In this document: piece after piece, positions 12,001 through 24,843 of the stretch | How the letters are laid out: every line of letters starts with the position of its first letter | Position numbering within the stretch: position 1 is the first letter of the stretch | NCBI GenBank assembly: GCA_963978545.1 | Contig: OZ021722.1 | Coordinates: 186,001-250,000 of the forward strand | From: Linyphia triangularis | Lineage: Eukaryota > Arthropoda > Arachnida > Araneae > Linyphiidae | DNA: 64,000 nucleotides | Direction of reading: 5' to 3' | The notes under the pieces: model-generated | The model's database searches: none | What the model was told of the DNA's origin: nothing | What the model saw: only the letters and a program-made list of their open reading frames with translations | Position numbers and translations under genes: made by a program

Positions 12001-12940
12001 TCAGTTTTTTTTTGTATTTTTCCAAAATTTCTAACTAGCATGGGATTTTTAACTCTTTAAAATCTATTTGAAGACTTGTATAATAAGAATTAAAAAGTAT
12101 CATTGCTATATGAGCACCTAATTACAAGGTTTGCAATGGATTGATATTTTCTTTCGGCACTATGTGCAACAGTACATTGTTAAAAGACTCGGTATTGCGC
12201 TGTGTCAGCCATGATGCATTTTTGCAACAAACTGTTGTCAGAAGAGTCTAAGTAAGTATGTGTATAAATTATCTAGGAGTAAAAAACAGCTGTTTGAATA
12301 CATTGTTAACATTAAATGACTTTTAAAATAGGCACTTCCGGTTTTGGAATTGATCATTTCTGGTTTGTTATTTGTACTATATCTTTGGTTCTAATCGTCC
12401 CAGTAACAAAAATAAAACATTTTTAGAATTCTAAATGTTCGGGCTTTAAAATTCTATAATAAAAAAAATTAAAAAAAAATTGCGAATTTCTACAAATAAA
12501 ACGATTTTTGGGGTAAGCACATACCTTAACAAATAACACAGAAATAATCTTTTTGCAAAAAATTTGATATAGTAGTTGTATTAACATATACTCAAATGTA
12601 TCCATGAATTTCATAATTTTAGGGCTCATAAATTCACGAAAAGTATAAACATTTGTCTTGATCGTAATTTTCTTCTGTTTCTCCGTTACTTATAAATGTA
12701 CATTTGATCTAGTTAAAGCAATTAATTTTCCGTATAATGTAATAATTAAAATGATCTAACTAGTAAATTCATTATTAGAGTTTAATTTATTTAAGAGTAA
12801 AAAAGATTTGTCCCGTGTCACCCACTTGTAAAACTTAATTTTTTCAACCAGAGTAAAAGAACAGAAATTATTCGTTTAAGGGACTCTCAATATTTTATTA
12901 TTTTAAAAAATATAACACATATTTTTGGATAAAATGACTT
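9008..12940. other. AT-rich intergenic sequence, no gene recognised
   Basis: Only short open frames with no recognisable domain. A segment at about 10,280-10,420 resembles parts of 40,480-40,600 and 47,850-47,960, suggesting an old dispersed repeat. GTCCCGTG motifs near 11,230 and 12,810 resemble the ends of the inverted-repeat element at 24,844-25,228. A C homopolymer lies at 10,465-10,478. Confidence 0.5.
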
Positions 12941-12949
12941 TATTTCTAT

Positions 12950-13380
12950 CATAAGTATTTCTAGAATTATTTAAACTTTTGTAGCATGTTCATTAATAGC
13001 TCGGACTTGCTATCTTGAAAATTTGAAACCGTTTTTCTCGGCTTTTTGTCCCTTTTTTGAGTTTAAAAACTGCTTGTTATAAATTTATGAAACTTTCCAC
13101 AATTACTTTTCATATATGTTTCTTTAATTTGTCTTCACAAATTGTGTATATTTTTTTTTTTTTTTTTTTTTGGAACTGAGCTCTATGGATTTTAGATTTT
13201 ATATAGTTTTTGCACAAAATGTTTAAATTTTTTTTCTAAATATTTTATATTTCATAAATTATCTTCAGGAGATAATAAGTAATTAAATGCAAAAATGAAG
13301 TGATTTTTTTCAAAAGATAATTTATTTTTTTTTAATTAAAAAAAAATATTTTTTAAATTTTAAAATATTTTTTTAAGAAG
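12950..13380 (+). repeat. Dispersed repeat family R1, copy 1
   Basis: Shares a long stretch (cttgaaaatttgaa, then ttttgagttta, ttgttataaat, tatgaaactttcca) with 51,300-51,645 in the same orientation and with 35,575-36,110 in reverse. No coding potential is seen. I do not recognise the family. Confidence 0.65.
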
Positions 13381-13609
13381 ATACGACCTCGTTGAATGTC
13401 TTTAACCACTCTAAACAATATTTTTGAAAGATTTTTGTTTTGTCTAACTGCTTTGTTAAGACGAATATACTTCTATTTGTAGTTTTTAAAAACTTAAAAT
13501 GAGTAATTACTTTTTTTACTTTTCTTTAAATATAGTGAAAGACGCTGGTTAAAAATCACAAGAGTTGTAAATGAGTCCTTTCATTGACAGCTTCCAAAAT
13601 AATGCAACC

Positions 13610-14660
13610 TCGTTGACAACGAACTTGTCAAGTTTCAGTTCGATTAGATGACGGCAAGTTGGTGTATTCGTTTTTGGAAGCGAAAATAAAAGTATGTGAA
13701 AAAGTTACCTTTTAGTGACGGTGAGAGCCCCAAAAACTTCATAAAATACAAGATCATCGACATTGAATCTATATGCCAAGTTTCAATTCTATCGGATTAC
13801 TGCAAGTTAAGCCCTGGTGTCACACAAACAAACAAAATCGAAGTTAATAAAAAGGTTTTAATAAGATTTATTCGTTTCACTTTCAAACTTATCTGTCTCA
13901 CATTTCAGAAGAAAAATCTCGAAATTCGTTGTATTGTATCCATGGCAATGGTCACACTCAAATAACGCCTCAAAGACAATCTTTGTAAACATTTTTCAGT
14001 TAACTTCGAATCTGAAGGATCTAATTAAAAAAAATCACCTCTTCACCCTTCAGAAATGAGTTTGTGATGACAAGTTCCTGTATTATGATACTAAAATTCA
14101 TTTTCTTTTTTTCTAGACAGCTTGTTAGAGATAGGTGTTTTAACGATTACCAAAAACCATGTTGCACCGAATTTAACACAGTTCTGTTGAATTTGGTGCA
14201 ACATGAAAGTGAAACAGACAAGCGTCGTATTTATTGCCAGAGAGACAGAAATATTGTAAAAATTATAATTTGCATTTGGGTAATGCAGCAATTTAGAATA
14301 CTTGCTGTTAAGTTTGCCTTGATTGTAAGTCTTTTTTGTATTACAACCACTTACTTGTCTAGCTACTTATTAGATCAAGGTAGATTGTTAGTGAAAAATT
14401 TATTATTAAGTCCATTATATTAACTCCGATTTTGTGTGTATGTGGTTGGCTGTGTATGTCGATAGGGAGCAAATCTGCGGAGGTCCACTTGCCGTCATCC
14501 AATCGAACTGAAACTAGGCAGATAGATTCAAAATCAATGACAATGCATTCTGTCAAATCTTGGGAGTCGCTTTTATGAAATACCAATAAACCGTCGTTAT
14601 CTAATCGCTCTAAAATAGCATTTAACCGAAGAAACTCTTTCCTGTTGCCAATTAAAAAAA
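13610..14660. repeat. Dispersed repeat family R2, two diverged copies
   Basis: Copies at about 13,610-13,835 and 14,425-14,660 share the core cttgccgtcat.. followed by tcgaactgaaact(a)ggcag(a)tagattc. Related copies lie at 18,030-18,200 and 18,840-19,075. The frames open over 13,696-13,965 and 14,359-14,700 are accidental in these repeats. I do not recognise the element; the style is that of an old multi-copy transposon. Confidence 0.6.
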
Positions 14661-14790
14661 AAATAAAAAAAAATAATAATAATAAAATTGCTTTAATCAA
14701 AATAACTAAAAGATATTTGGACTTTATTCACGTTCATTTTTAATGTATAAATTCTGAAACATAGTTTGCTGCACATGTAGAAATGTTCAG

Positions 14791-14971
14791 TTGGTTGGTT
14801 GTATTCAGATTATCTGGCGCCGTCAGCAACACGAGGGCTATAATGCGCCGAAACATTTCGTCATTTAACAAACCAACATACATTTACAAACACCCATGCC
14901 TACACGGGACTCGAACCCGCAACCTCGCGGTCTAGAAGCCAGCACGCTAACCACTATACCGTTTGGTCGGC
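14791..14971 (-). mobile_element. tRNA-derived SINE, copy A
   Basis: A 181-bp element flanked by the 14-bp target duplication GTAGAAATGTTCAG (14,777-14,790 and 14,972-14,985). Read on the minus strand it opens with a tRNA-like head (GGTATAGTGGTTAGCG as A box, GGGTTCGAGTCCC as B box), continues with a unique body and ends in CAACCAACCAA instead of poly(A). The same element occurs four more times in the window. Confidence 0.92.
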
Positions 14972-14985
14972 GTAGAAATGTTCAG

Positions 14986-15904
14986 ATATTTAAAACTCAA
15001 TATGCGAACAACAAGCACAAGTTGTTCACAGAGTTAATGAATATAAAATTGCATTTAAAGGATATATAGTAAAAACGTTTTTATATGAGCAGACGTTCAA
15101 AATTCATTCAAAGTAAATACGTTCGAAATGTTACGTAATGATGAAGACATCGATTTGAAAATCATGGAATCACATTATTGCGATAAATTTGAAATGCTGT
15201 TTTTATCGAATGAAAGGAATGTTTTTATTCGGACTTTTGTTCATATAATTGAGAAGGAAGGTCAAAATAATCCCATCGTTTGAATGTTGGCTTCAATTAA
15301 GCTATAAAAGCATGCGAACATAAAAATTATCCTATAGCACGCAAAGCAATAATTGATCAATTTATTTTAATGGTTATTTACAGGAATTTTAACGTCTTCT
15401 TTGTAAAACGCAAAAATCCCTTCGTATGGCACAACCCAAATTAAATACATACACAGAACTCATTCTCGTATGGTCCTGTTTCTTCCAAGACATTTTTTTA
15501 GACAAAAGTAAGCAAAATTAACCAAGAGGAGAGTCCTTTGAAAGACATTAAACACTAAGCCTCTTAAAAATGTTTACAGAAAATATGAGTTTATTCATTC
15601 GAACAGAAAATAAGGCTATTGATTAAAATGTCACTATTTACAATTTGAATGAAATTTGGACAAAAACTTTGATTTACGTGCAACCCATGAGTCGAAAGGG
15701 AGAAGAAGGAAATTTCAGAAACGCATCCATGCGGCATTTATTTCCAAAAGCTGGCACGCGAGTTTCTTTCTTTTTGCGTGTCGAAATCTGAGCAATTGTA
15801 TTCCAACAATGGACTGTTGCATAACGTTGTTTCAATTAAAAGGGGATATTCATTTCACTTCCACTAATAGAATAATAAGATTAGGAAACACTTGCAAACA
15901 GCTT
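14986..15904. other. AT-rich sequence, no gene recognised
   Basis: No domain is recognisable in either strand. The open frame at 15,656-15,931 has no match I can name and runs into the 17-bp minisatellite. Confidence 0.5.
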
Positions 15905-16332
15905 TCTAAAGAGCTTTTGTCATGTCTATAAAAAGTGCTTGTCTCTAAAGCGAGCGTGTTTATAAAAAGAGCATGTCTCTAAAGAGAGCTTGCCTCTAAA
16001 AAGAGCGTCTCTATAAAAAGAGAGTGTCTATAAAAGAGCGTGTCTATAAAAAGAGCATGTCTCTAGAAAGAGCTTGTCTCTAAAAAGAGCTTGTCTCTAA
16101 AAAGAGCTTGTCTCTAAAAAGAGCTGGTCTCTAAAGAGAGCTTGCCTCTAAAAAGAGCGTCTCTATAAAAAGAGAGTGTCTATAAAAAGAGTGTCTATGA
16201 AAAGAGTGTGTCTATAAAAAGAGCTTGTCCATTAAAAGAGCATGTCTATGAATGGAGCGTGCCTCTAAAAAGAGCGTGTCTCTAATAAGAGCTTGTCTTC
16301 AAAAATACTTTTTCTACAAAAAGGGCTTGTCG
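15905..16332 (+). repeat. 17-bp minisatellite (about 24 units)
   Basis: The tandem unit GTCTCTAAAAAGAGCTT has variants such as GTCTATAAAAAGAGCGT. Each unit contains the small palindrome CTCTAAAAAGAG, so neighbouring units could form hairpins. Confidence 0.93.
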
Positions 16333-17013
16333 ATGAGTGTAACAAAATTATCTGTATTTTTAAGACACGATGCATTGTTCTTAAATAATCTTTGTACAGT
16401 TACTTCTCTACGATACAACTCCTTTCCCTTAAGCTAGAATGTTCTGTGAAAAAGATTACTAGAACTTTAGGTTCAAAACTACAAGGATTTATTTTTTATA
16501 ACATCCATGTAAATGATAATACTTTATTTACTTTTCGCAGATTAAAAATTTTTCGATTATTAAAAAATATGTTGTAATACGGTTCATCGAGCTTTGAATT
16601 GTAAATTGATATACTTGTAACCGTAAAATTTTGCCATTTTAATCAGAATCTAAAAAATGTGGATATTTATTTTAGAAATTTTATGAAATTATTAGTTACA
16701 TTTTAAAAAACTTCAAAATACTTCAAATTAAAAGAAATTGTTCCTTTATCATCAAGTTAGAACACATTGTTATTGTATTTTCAATTTCTTACAAATCTCT
16801 GTTTTGCAAGCAGGAAAAGGGCTCCTGAAGAATAAACATAACTTAAAAATTTCCTGGATCAAAGGAATTTTTTTAAATTTAAATCTCCACTCTCTAGAGG
16901 TTGATTATAACTTAAAATTTCAACTAAAAAACCCCCCAAAAGTAAAGCAATTTATATCTCTATATATAAGGCAAAGACCTCACTCATTACTAATTCTCCT
17001 ATACAGTTAAAAC

Positions 17014-17840
17014 TCTGAAAATTGTTATAAATGTTAACAAGGACAAACATAGAAAAAAGTAAGCTATTCCGATGTCGAACTTTAAGGGGTCTAAAAGGTG
17101 TCAAATGTTCCAAACGATGGATATTCGAATAGACCCTTCCAATGTAGTCATAACTTTTATATTTGGTACAAATGTTAACAAGGACAAACATAGAAAAAAG
17201 TAAGCTATTCCGATGTCGATTAACCAACTTTAAGGGGTCTAAAAGGTGTCAAATATTCCAAACGATGGATATTCCAATATACCCTTCCAAAGTAGTCATA
17301 ACTTTTATATTTGGTACAAATGTTAACAAGGGCAAACATAGAAAAAAGTAAGCTATTTCGATGTCGATTAACCAACTTTAAGGGGTCTAAAAGGTGTCAA
17401 ATGTTCCAAACGATGGATATTCGAATAGACCCTTCCAATGTAGTCATAACTTTTATATTTGGTACAAATGTTAACAAGGACAAACATAGAAAAAAGTAAG
17501 CTATTCCGATGTCGATTAACCAACTTTAAGGGGTCGAAAAGGTGTAAAATATTCCAAACGAGGAATATTCGAAAGTCCCCTTCCAATTCTGCTATTTAGT
17601 TCAAATGTCAAGAAGTGCAAACGTATAAAAAGTAAGCTATTCCGATGTCGATTACCTAATTTTAAGGAAACAAAAAGAGGTCGAAACCTTCCAAACGTTT
17701 TATATTGAATTGTTATCCTTCCAATGTACTTACAACTTTGATATTTAGTACAAGTATAGAGAATGCAACCAATTTGAAGGGGACAAAAATGTGTCGAAAC
17801 ATGGTACAAATCAATTGGTAATCACAACTCTGAAATTTGG
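17014..17840 (+). repeat. 148-bp tandem repeat array (about 5 units)
   Basis: Units beginning GGTACAAATGTTAACAAGG start at about 17,165, 17,313 and 17,461 (period exactly 148). There is a slightly shortened unit before them and decayed units to about 17,840. The three middle units are nearly identical. Frames open across them are repeat artefacts. Confidence 0.93.
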
Positions 17841-18029
17841 TACAATGTAAGTTAATCCGATTTCAATGTAGTCACAACTTTGATAATCGATAAATATTCT
17901 AACATTAATTTAAAAGGGGGTCCCAATTCAACTAGGAAATCAATTCATTGGTATAACTTTGGCTCGATTCCAAAAGAGGGATATGCATGAATGTCTTTTG
18001 ATTATTAAAATGATAAAATTTATTCAGCT

Positions 18030-19075
18030 GGTTTATACATCAATTATGATATTGTGTGCCAAATTTGCGGAGGAACCCACTTGCCGTCATCTGATCAGGT
18101 TGAAACTTGACAGAAGGATTCGATTATCAAATGTTCGCTATTTTAACACACTCTTAATCAATCCCATTTAATCAATCATTGTGGATCTTACCAAAACTGT
18201 TTTCATCAGATCTTAAGTTCACATTCATTTCTAATAAACAAATTTTGAGTTTGCCGCGCATATAAATTGCTGCTAATATTTAAAATTAAAACTAGATACC
18301 AAGTACACGCTAACGACATGCTATGTTAACGCATATAAAAATTGGCATGTAAAGGACTCCTCAGTCTGCCTGTCCCCGGAGCGAGAAACGGCTGAGGAAA
18401 ACTTTATTTTGAGTAACTTTATTTGGGTAAATTTAACTTTATTTGGGTAAATTTAAAAGCACACATTTTTTGTATATATCCTTGAACCGGAAGAAATTTC
18501 ACTGAGTGTATGGACACTCTTTTACACAAAATTGTTCTGCTTATTTTAACCTTAAAATCCATAAAATGTCCAACCTCAAATGCAAGCTTAGGAAAGCTTT
18601 CTTTTTTCATTGTTTCGCAAATTTCCAAGAAGTAGGCGAGTATTTAGAACTATATCGCAATAACAAACATGTTTGATACCATTCCTGCAAAAGAAGCATT
18701 CTTAAAAGCTACTGGAAAATGTTTCGTAACTTTCGCATTGCGAAGAAGATTTTTCGTAAACGGTACTATTCTGTTTGTCAAGATTTCAATAAATTGACAC
18801 ATACTTAATTTTTGGCAAAATTATTATTTTTGTATATCCTTTATATTAGTTCGATTTTATGAGTGTGTTGGAAAGAGGGATTGATGCCGGGAGCCTAATT
18901 AACATCCTTGACGATCAGGTTGAAATTTGGCAGATAGATTCATTGTCTATTATTTTATAAAATTTTGTCGCTTTTACGGAATACTAATAAACCAATTTGC
19001 TGTCATCTAATCGCGCTAAAATAGCTTTTAACCGACCACTGAAGAAACTTTTCCCAGTTGCCAAAAGTTTTTATT
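18030..19075. repeat. Dispersed repeat family R2, two more copies
   Basis: Copies at 18,030-18,200 and 18,840-19,075 share with the 13.6-14.7 kb copies the core cttgccgtcatctgatcaggttgaaact and the tail taaaatagcttttaaccga. The sequence between is AT-rich with no recognised gene. Confidence 0.55.
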
Positions 19076-20780
19076 AAATAAAAAATAAAATTGTTTTAAT
19101 CAGTATAAATAAAAGATACATGGATGTCAGTGCATAACTTCACGTTCATTTTAATACATTTTAATTCAATAGAAATTAATCGCAGATTTATAAACTTTTT
19201 TAGATTTATTGAACTTTTTTTAAGTAGTGCTTTATAAAATTTAAAAAATTATTACATTCTAAAACAGGGAATGTTAATAAAACTCTCAGAGCTATAGGAA
19301 TACAAAGTAAATGAATTATTTTGGCAAAAAATATCCAAAGGTGAATATGTTTGGAATATATTTTGAAATTCAATTTAAAGATTCATTTTCGACAGAAAGT
19401 TTGAACTGGAGCACTCCACTTATCCTTGAATTTCAAAACTTAAAAATACTTTTCAACTTAATTTTTTTTTTTTTCGGATTCCAAGGAATGTTAATTGTTT
19501 TTTAAGGGAATTAAGAAAAATATCTAGATTATAATGGAAATAGTTTAAAAAAAAAACAAATTAAAATAAAGTTTTATCCACAGCTTCATAGTCAATTTAA
19601 CGCTTTTTCTTTCAAGCTCTCACATGAGTTTCGCCAATAATAATCAAGACTTCTTTCAATTAAAATATCTTACCAATGCACACAAACTTTTAATTTTAAA
19701 TATTTTTTTTGCTACCCTCTTGCTTTAAATTTAACTTATGGATCTGTCTATTGTTTGAAAAATTGATTTCACAAAGGTAGAGGTTTTAACTGTGCTTTGC
19801 TTGACCACTTAAATGTTTTACTGCAATTAATTGTGAAATATATACTAACGTGCAAAAAATGAAACTTTATTTAACCATTTTTAATCAGAAATCGTTGTAG
19901 AACCGCGAGGAAAAGTAACTTTCTCGCACTCCTTGTGCTAACATTTTATATGGTATAGAAATGGTATTTTATTTATAATATTAATTTATATATGTATTAA
20001 AGATATTTTTTGCCCTTGATTATACAAATTAGTATATGCAACAATTTTCAAATTCGGCAAATTATTGGACGTTAAATAAGCATTTTGCGTCGTTTGAAAA
20101 ATTATTACTTTTCCAACTAGTTGTATAAATAACTTTTAGCATTTCCCAACGCTTTGTAGAACCTGAAAAATGTCTATGGTACTTAGAAAAAAAAAAAAAA
20201 GAAAAAAAAAAAAAAAAGAGCTGCTGTTTCTGTTGAAGAAGCATCATTCACAATTTCAAAGAATGACATGGACAGAGGGACAATTCAAATGCGCTTTCTT
20301 ACTTTTTAGTTCACAACATTGTCCTCTAATCCACTTTGGTTATAATTTTTCCATTTATTAGAATAAGTTGGAAATACAAACAAAATGAAACAAACCGAAA
20401 TCAATTTAGCGCTTACTGAATTCGATTCGTTTTGGAGTACTTTTTTTATTTCAAAGCTGTGAAATTTGAAGACATTAGATGAGAAACTGCTGGTGTGTCA
20501 TTGAACAACTCTTTTTAAAGTAAGGTAAGTTTCTTTTATTACTTACGTTAGTAATTTGTTGAACAATTAAGCCTACTAATGCGAAGCTGATGTTCTTATA
20601 ATGCTTTAATTTTTGAAGGATAATTGCTGATCATTTACTGTTTTCAACATTGGGTTACTTAATTTCAATGGACTATTTGTCATTGAAATAAAAAGATATT
20701 GCTAAAATTTGCTAAACATCTTTTACGTTTCGTTAAATAGCGTTTCTTGTAATGCTACAGAAGTACACGCAACTGTATTT
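19076..20780. other. AT-rich sequence, no gene recognised
   Basis: Nothing beyond homopolymers (for example A/G-rich 20,188-20,218). No domain in any open frame. Confidence 0.5.
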
Positions 20781-21270
20781 GCAACTTCCAACTTATAAGT
20801 CATTTTATTGAAATATTATATTTGACAACTTTGAAGTGAAACATATTCAATATTAAATGTTGTGATTACGAGTTTTTGCATAGTTTGAACATCAAGTTCC
20901 CATTATTTTATGATATAGTTACAGTAACATTCTATTAATTTTTTGACCAAACAGCTTCATAGCTTTGTTTACAATTTCCAACATTACGTATTTCATTGAA
21001 ACATTTTAGTGGGTAATTTTGAAGTTAAACATGTACAATTTAGCTCATTTTAATTTTTACACTAGTGTAATTTTAATTATTAATTTTTTGACCAAACATA
21101 GCTTCATAGCTTTGTATACAATTTCCAACATTACGTATTTCATTGAAACATTTTAGTGGGTAATTTTGAAGTTAAACATGTACAATTTAGCTCATTTTAA
21201 TTTTCATAGTACTTGGCAGTGCAAGTTTCAAATATTTTATGATATATAGTAACATTTGCTGAGTAATAGG
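20780..21270 (+). repeat. 145-bp direct duplication
   Basis: About 125 bases starting ATTAATTTTTTGACCAAACA at 20,934 recur almost identically at 21,079. A more diverged relative precedes them (about 20,790-20,930). Confidence 0.88.
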
Positions 21271-21669
21271 CCAGCTAAATTTTTGATGAAGCATAATTTT
21301 TTGGCTAACTTTTTAAAATATTCTAGTTGTCCATTTGGCCAATTTCGTGTTCTATGTTTTTAAGTTTATCTGGATCACAAATCTGTGTACTCAAATGTCA
21401 TTACCAAAAATTTTCTGCTAGTCTGAGCGTAAAATTATTTGAACAAATTATACTATTTGAGAATTTACTGTTATTTTATTTAAAACCTTCTGCCCCCCCC
21501 CCTCCTTTTTTTTTATTATAATGTATTACAATTTTTCATAAAGAATAAAAGTCAGTCTGTCCCTGTCCATATAACTTACGTTTTATTTTTTTTTCAGCCA
21601 CAACTTTTATTTGAATATTGCTTTGAAGAATTAAAATTTTATAACAGGCAAAAAATCAGTTATAAAAGT

Positions 21670-21908
21670 TTGGTTAAAATTTACTGTATGGTCCCCTTTG
21701 CCGACTTTATGAAAGTTGGCGATTCGGCACCGAATGTACAACCCGTCGCCAAGGTTTTCCGATAACTTTAGTGACAGTTTGGATTTGGCGACACAGCGTG
21801 TTTTGACACTATTTTCGATTTGGGGACGAAGCCTTTTGGCGCAATTTTCTAATTAGTGATTTTTTTTGAAAAATCGTCAAAGGGGACCGTACAGTAAATC
21901 TTAACCAA
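21670..21908. mobile_element. MITE-like inverted-repeat element (about 239 bp)
   Basis: Terminal inverted repeats TTTGGTTAAAATTTACTGTA (left) and its near-perfect complement ending TTAACCAAA (right) continue inward over GGTCCCCTTTG. The interior is non-coding. An AAGT-like duplication may flank it, but its limits overlap the inverted repeat, so the superfamily is open. Confidence 0.75.
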
Positions 21909-22189
21909 AAGTTCTTTATATATGTACCAGTATTTATTTTTATTATTAAAAAAAAAAAAAAAGTCGCTATTTCATTTTAATTTCCTGCATACATTCATTA
22001 TTCATCCATTCATTTTATTTGATCCAGACTTTCATAATTATTCATCAATAATAATATATTTCAGTAAGAATCCAAATTTTCACTCCTGCTTTAAAAGCCA
22101 AATAGCCATATAGTATTACTGCTCAGTTTTAAATAATTATTCATTTTCCTTACACTTTTTTTTCCTTCAGGAAATACCATCTTCTTTCA

Positions 22190-22830
22190 GAGTTCCTTGA
22201 TGTAAATCCAACTACCAAGCTCCTGACTCAGTGAGAGTTTTTAAATTTCCAAGCGAAGGAGCAGAACTGTACGACAGATGGTTGAGAAAAAATACTTCAA
22301 CAAGATTATAAGCTGGGTCCTCGAACTGTTGTTTGCATCCTTCCTTTTCATGAAGAAGATTAAAAACATCTACAGACAAGCAAATGGAATTGAAGTTACT
22401 GTGCCTCAAAAGCGTTTCATACTACATGAAAAAACAGAACCTGCTATTATTCCATCTTTACTGAAATATCTTTCAGAAGAAAATAAATTTACTAGATCTA
22501 GTCCTAATAAACGACATGAAATGTGTATTAATTGTGGAGAGGATTAATTGTCTTCTAGAAAACGATAAAGTAAAGTCTTTTGAAGATTTAAAAGACATCC
22601 CGAAATAAGAAAAAGTAACTGGTGGTGTTTAGAGGAGAAATCCTTATATTTGTATGTAATTGATGTATCACAAATTGCAATTTCCCACAGCATTGCCATT
22701 TGCGAAGATTTGTCTTGAAATGTATTACTGAGATGCTATTTAAAGTTTGTTGCGGAAACTGCTGGATGTTTACAAGATGCTAAATTTATACCAAATATGT
22801 GTTCGAGTATGTTAAATATATTCATTAGTT
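22190..22830 (+). pseudogene. THAP-domain transposase fossil
   Basis: Read with two frameshifts, 22,229-22,545 encodes the later half of a THAP zinc-finger domain: FKFPSEGAELYDRWLRK, then DYKLGPRTVVCILPFHE, then a linker with VPQKR and SPNKRHEMC. The family's Cys-x2-His is degraded here (C then H four residues on). Weak similarity to a THAP-transposase continuation runs to about 22,830. THAP domains bind DNA and are found in P-like and other DNA transposases. The frame breaks mean it cannot code for the full protein. No terminal repeats were found. Confidence 0.7.
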
Positions 22831-22839
22831 CTATTAAAG

Positions 22840-23690
22840 TGAATTAAATATAAAATTAAACATTTTCTAAATAAAACAAATATTAAAATTTAATATTATT
22901 AAGATCAATTTAACTTAAAGATTTTAGAATTTGTTGGATTTTTATTACTTCTGTATTCTATCAATTACTGATATGTGAAAATTTTGTGTAAATGCCGTAC
23001 ATTTTAATTGCTCAATGAAATAACCGATCTTTTTTAAATATATGTGCGATACTGTTTATTTTTGTTGTTTTCCGTGAACTTTCGTTGCCACACTTTCCCT
23101 GCTTAACGCGTCTCTCAGTAGTAGGATAATAATTCTGGCTCTTCATAAATAACAAAACGTTTTCAGTTTCATGGCATTATGCAGCTGAAATAGCTTTTTG
23201 CAAGGGTATATTTCAAATGCTTCACTTTGAGGCGAGCAAAGCGAGCCAAGGGGTTGCATAGAAATCCAGGGAGTTGGCGAGTGTCAGCGAAAAGGGGGCG
23301 GAAGTACATTTTTATTATTCAACGAAATAATATTTTTTCGTTTTCTCCTTTTGTACAATAACGTGCAAAACATTTACCTTATTTAATAATTTTTAATTAG
23401 AAATTTTGGCGTAAGTAGTAATTTTCAGCGAGGAGTGCGGGAAAGAAACTTTCTCGCCCTAGTGTGAAAAAGTACTTTTCCACGCCTCATGCTCAAATAT
23501 AATCTATTGTTGGTATTGAAATGACATATTTTCAGAAGAAATTCATTGGCTAGAGTTGCCAACATTAACAAATATATGTATTAAAAATATTTTTTTCTCG
23601 TGATTCTAAAAAATATTGTATGCAACACGTGGGGAAATACTTTTTCATATTAGCTAAATTATTTGACTCGTGATGACGCACTGGTCAAAT
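22840..23690. other. AT-rich sequence with a GCGAGC-rich patch
   Basis: No gene is seen. At about 23,228-23,300 a G-rich patch (GCGAGCAAAGCGAGCC and GTTGGCGAGTGTCAGCGA) resembles the 3' part of the Helitron-like candidate at 63,058-63,838 and may be a related end. Confidence 0.45.
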
Positions 23691-24231
23691 AATGGACAGT
23701 TCCCGCATTTTTTTGTTATTTTTTTATTCAATTCTAAATGTTTCGAAAAGGCCATAAACATAAAAATTTCTTCTCAATGCGCTTTTTCTTTTTTTTTAAT
23801 TTGCGATCAAAACTACCTTGTTAGAGGTTGGCGAGAAAACGAATCATTTCGTTGGTGTTGAATGTGACGTAAAGAGATCTCAAACATCTTGAATGCAGTA
23901 GCGGAAACCAGATTTTCAAGTTTACCACAAAATCCCGCCAACCTGCTCGGAATGTGGCAACGGTCTACCTACGCCAACTTTTTTAACGATAACTATTTGG
24001 CAGAAACCTCACGATAACCATAGAAATGCAAGGATCTCTTTACGTCACGAATTTTGTTGACTGTTTTGATCGGAATGGTTTTGGCTCGGTTTTGGGGTAT
24101 TTTCTTTTCTTAATATTTAAATAACTAATTTTTTTAAAGAACTTTTGTTTAAATATTTTAAATCAGAAAGAAATTCTTCATAAATATGTACTAATTTCAC
24201 TCGTTTTTAAAAAATGCCGGAATTGTCCATT
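23691..24231. mobile_element. Inverted-repeat element, short member of the THAP-bearing family
   Basis: Terminal inverted repeats AATGGACAGTTCCCGCATTT and AAATGCCGGAATTGTCCATT bound 541 bases of non-coding sequence with sub-terminal inverted similarity (TGACGTAAAGAGATC and its complement). Both halves match the ends of the longer element at 36,693-38,068, which carries a THAP-encoding segment, so this is probably its internally deleted, non-autonomous form. Confidence 0.78.
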
Positions 24232-24843
24232 ATTCTCCCTTGTTTGTATTACTTTCCCAACTAGTAACATAAATAACTATAATTTTTTAATGAATGCATT
24301 TTAGTGAAACAATTTTTAATAAAATGTCCAATCTAATATGAGGCTGCAAAATGTATCAATTTGTGAACATCCCCTTTTCTACTGATGCGTGATGTTCTTT
24401 CTGATCACTCTGTGTCTTCACTCAACTGAGTTATCAGTGAAAAGAGCGCCATCAGAGAGGTAAGAACTCGAATACGCAAATAATTTTATAAATTTATTAT
24501 TTTATTAGCAAACCATGAGCTTTACTATTTTTCATCGGACATGTTTTAAAGTACATTTCAAAGGTATTTGCTACTCAAATTTATTCAAATACATTATATA
24601 AATAATTTTATACAAATGAGTAATAATTTTTTTTTTACATTATTATTCGATATTTTATAAACAAACCATGCGTTTTACTATTTTTTATTGGACATGTTTT
24701 TAAGTACATTACTTATATATTTTTTACTCAAAATCTTTTTTACTAAAAACTATCTAAGTCTTACAGTTTAATTAACAATTTTTCATTAATGAATTTTTAT
24801 TCTAATGTTATGGTAAAAACATATTTTTTTTTAATTAATAGAC

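Noticed and set aside
16952..17809. Several 60-97 codon frames on both strands with repeated peptide words
   Set aside because: All are readings of the 148-bp tandem repeat and share its period.
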